Positions 4,305-5,110 of a DNA stretch of 5,110 nt are shown piece by piece. This DNA comes from Bdellovibrionales bacterium. GTDB lineage: Bacteria > Bdellovibrionota > Bdellovibrionia > Bdellovibrionales > UBA840. The stretch is taken from assembly GCA_020434605.1 (NCBI GenBank), contig JAGRAL010000081.1, forward strand, positions 1 to 5,110. The letters run 5' to 3'. Each line of letters starts with the position of its first letter. Positions within the stretch are counted from its first letter, which is position 1. The notes beneath the pieces are model-generated. The model ran no database searches, was not told the DNA's origin, and was given only the letters and a program-made list of their open reading frames with translations. The position numbers were made by a program, and so were the translations under genes.

Positions 4305-5110
4305 ATGGATATTCGTGCGGACGAAATTAGTCGTGTCCTAAAAGAACAAATCAAAAAATACAACACTAACGTTGAGGTCTATGAAACCGGAACAGTATTG
4401 TCAGTGGGCGATGGTGTTGCGAGAGTACAAGGACTTGCGAATGTAATGGCCGGTGAGCTTGTATCATTTCCAGGTGACATTAAGGGGATGGCCCTTAACC
4501 TAGAAACTGACAGCGTGGGTGTCGTGATATTTGGTGAAGATCAGTACATTAAAGAAGGCGATGATGTTAAGAGAACAAAAGAAATCGTTCGAATTGGTGT
4601 AGGTGATGAGCTTTTAGGAAGAGTGGTTGACGCCCTTGGAAATCCTATTGATGGTAAAGGCGATATTAAGGCCAAAGATTTTAGAGCGGTTGAAGTAAAA
4701 GCTCCGGGTATTGTAAAAAGAGCTCCAGTAAATGAGCCAATGCAAACTGGTATTAAAGCAATTGATGCCATGATACCTATTGGCCGCGGTCAAAGGGAAT
4801 TAATCATTGGTGACAGACAAACTGGAAAAACTGCTGTTGCGATTGATACTATTATTAATCAAAAAGGTAATGGCGTTAAGTGTATCTACGTAGCTATTGG
4901 ACAAAAGAAATCAACAGTTGCACTAGTGGTTGAAAAGCTTCGTGCTGCTGGAGCGATGGACTATACAACAGTTGTTTCTGCAACTGCATCTGATCAAGCT
5001 CCGCTTCAATATCTTGCTGCATACACTGGTGTTACAATTGGTGAGTATTTTAGAGATAATGGGCAACACGCGCTTATCGTATACGATGACTTAACTAAAC
5101 ACGCACAAGC
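4305..5110 (+). CDS. atpA: F-type ATP synthase F1 subunit alpha, partial (N-terminal 268 residues)
   Basis: Alpha is the non-catalytic nucleotide-binding subunit that alternates with beta in the F1 hexamer. The frame is open from ATG 4305 to the window edge (268 full codons plus 2 bases), about half of the usual roughly 500-aa protein. The N-terminus starts with MDIRADEISRVLKEQI, the delta-contacting helix. The beta-barrel domain follows (GTVLSVGDGVARVQGL, 29-44). The nucleotide-binding domain has PIGRGQRELIIGDRQTGKT ending at residue 176, with Walker A GDRQTGKT at 169-176 and Lys175, the same numbering as E. coli alpha. Walker B LIVYDD ends at Asp261-Asp262. Gln172 and the neighbouring residues mark it as alpha rather than beta. 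GGAG at 4292-4295 is the likely ribosome binding site. The gamma, beta and epsilon genes would be expected next, outside the window. Confidence 0.98.
   Translation, partial: MDIRADEISRVLKEQIKKYNTNVEVYETGTVLSVGDGVARVQGLANVMAGELVSFPGDIKGMALNLETDSVGVVIFGEDQYIKEGDDVKRTKEIVRIGVGDELLGRVVDALGNPIDGKGDIKAKDFRAVEVKAPGIVKRAPVNEPMQTGIKAIDAMIPIGRGQRELIIGDRQTGKTAVAIDTIINQKGNGVKCIYVAIGQKKSTVALVVEKLRAAGAMDYTTVVSATASDQAPLQYLAAYTGVTIGEYFRDNGQHALIVYDDLTKHAQ

Noticed and set aside
4541..4771. Minus-strand open frame of 76 codons opposite atpA
   Set aside because: It is an antisense shadow of one of the most conserved genes in the window, and its Ser/Pro/Thr-rich product matches nothing.
1..5110. CRISPR arrays, tRNA or rRNA genes, insertion sequences, phage or defence genes
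   Set aside because: None were seen on either strand. The window is densely filled with housekeeping genes, with only the two short gaps at 352-417 and 2689-2795.

Overview
This window reads as a chromosomal core region of a Gram-negative, deltaproteobacteria-like bacterium. The best guess is a Bdellovibrionota member (Bdellovibrio or relatives), or otherwise another former-Deltaproteobacteria lineage. The reasons are the gene order parA-parB-bactofilin followed by a split ATP synthase operon that begins with paired b'/b subunits, the AT-leaning composition, and a Myxococcus/Bdellovibrio-type parS palindrome. This placement is inferred from gene order and protein style, not from a database search.

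Layout: positions 1-351 hold the 5' part of a divergent (- strand) gene for a small, charged, coiled-coil-like putative lipoprotein, open at the left window edge. A 66-bp divergent intergenic gap (352-417) carries a perfect 14-bp palindrome at 387-400 that matches the core of bacterial parS. Next come parA (418-1251), parB (1244-2329) and a bactofilin gene (2329-2688), joined by an 8-nt and a 1-nt overlap and therefore almost certainly one translationally coupled operon. A 107-bp gap (2689-2795) has no recognisable terminator and a weak candidate promoter. It is followed by the ATP synthase genes for b' (2796-3236), b (3237-3791), delta (3791-4303) and alpha (4305 to the window end, partial). 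These are also abutting or overlapping, each with a plausible ribosome binding site.

How the genes work together: ParA (deviant Walker ATPase), ParB (predicted CTP-dependent DNA clamp) and the parS site form a complete chromosome-segregation cassette, and the coupled bactofilin is a plausible polymer scaffold for it. The second block encodes the peripheral stalk (b', b, delta) and the start of the F1 catalytic head of F-type ATP synthase. Subunits a and c are not upstream, so the F0 proton-channel genes must lie elsewhere. Most of the window is conserved housekeeping DNA. The points worth a second look are the parS site placed in the parA leader, the par-bactofilin coupling, the in-frame b'-stop-b junction, the signal-peptide-like start of the b subunit, and the unrecognised divergent lipoprotein with a duplicated heptad.
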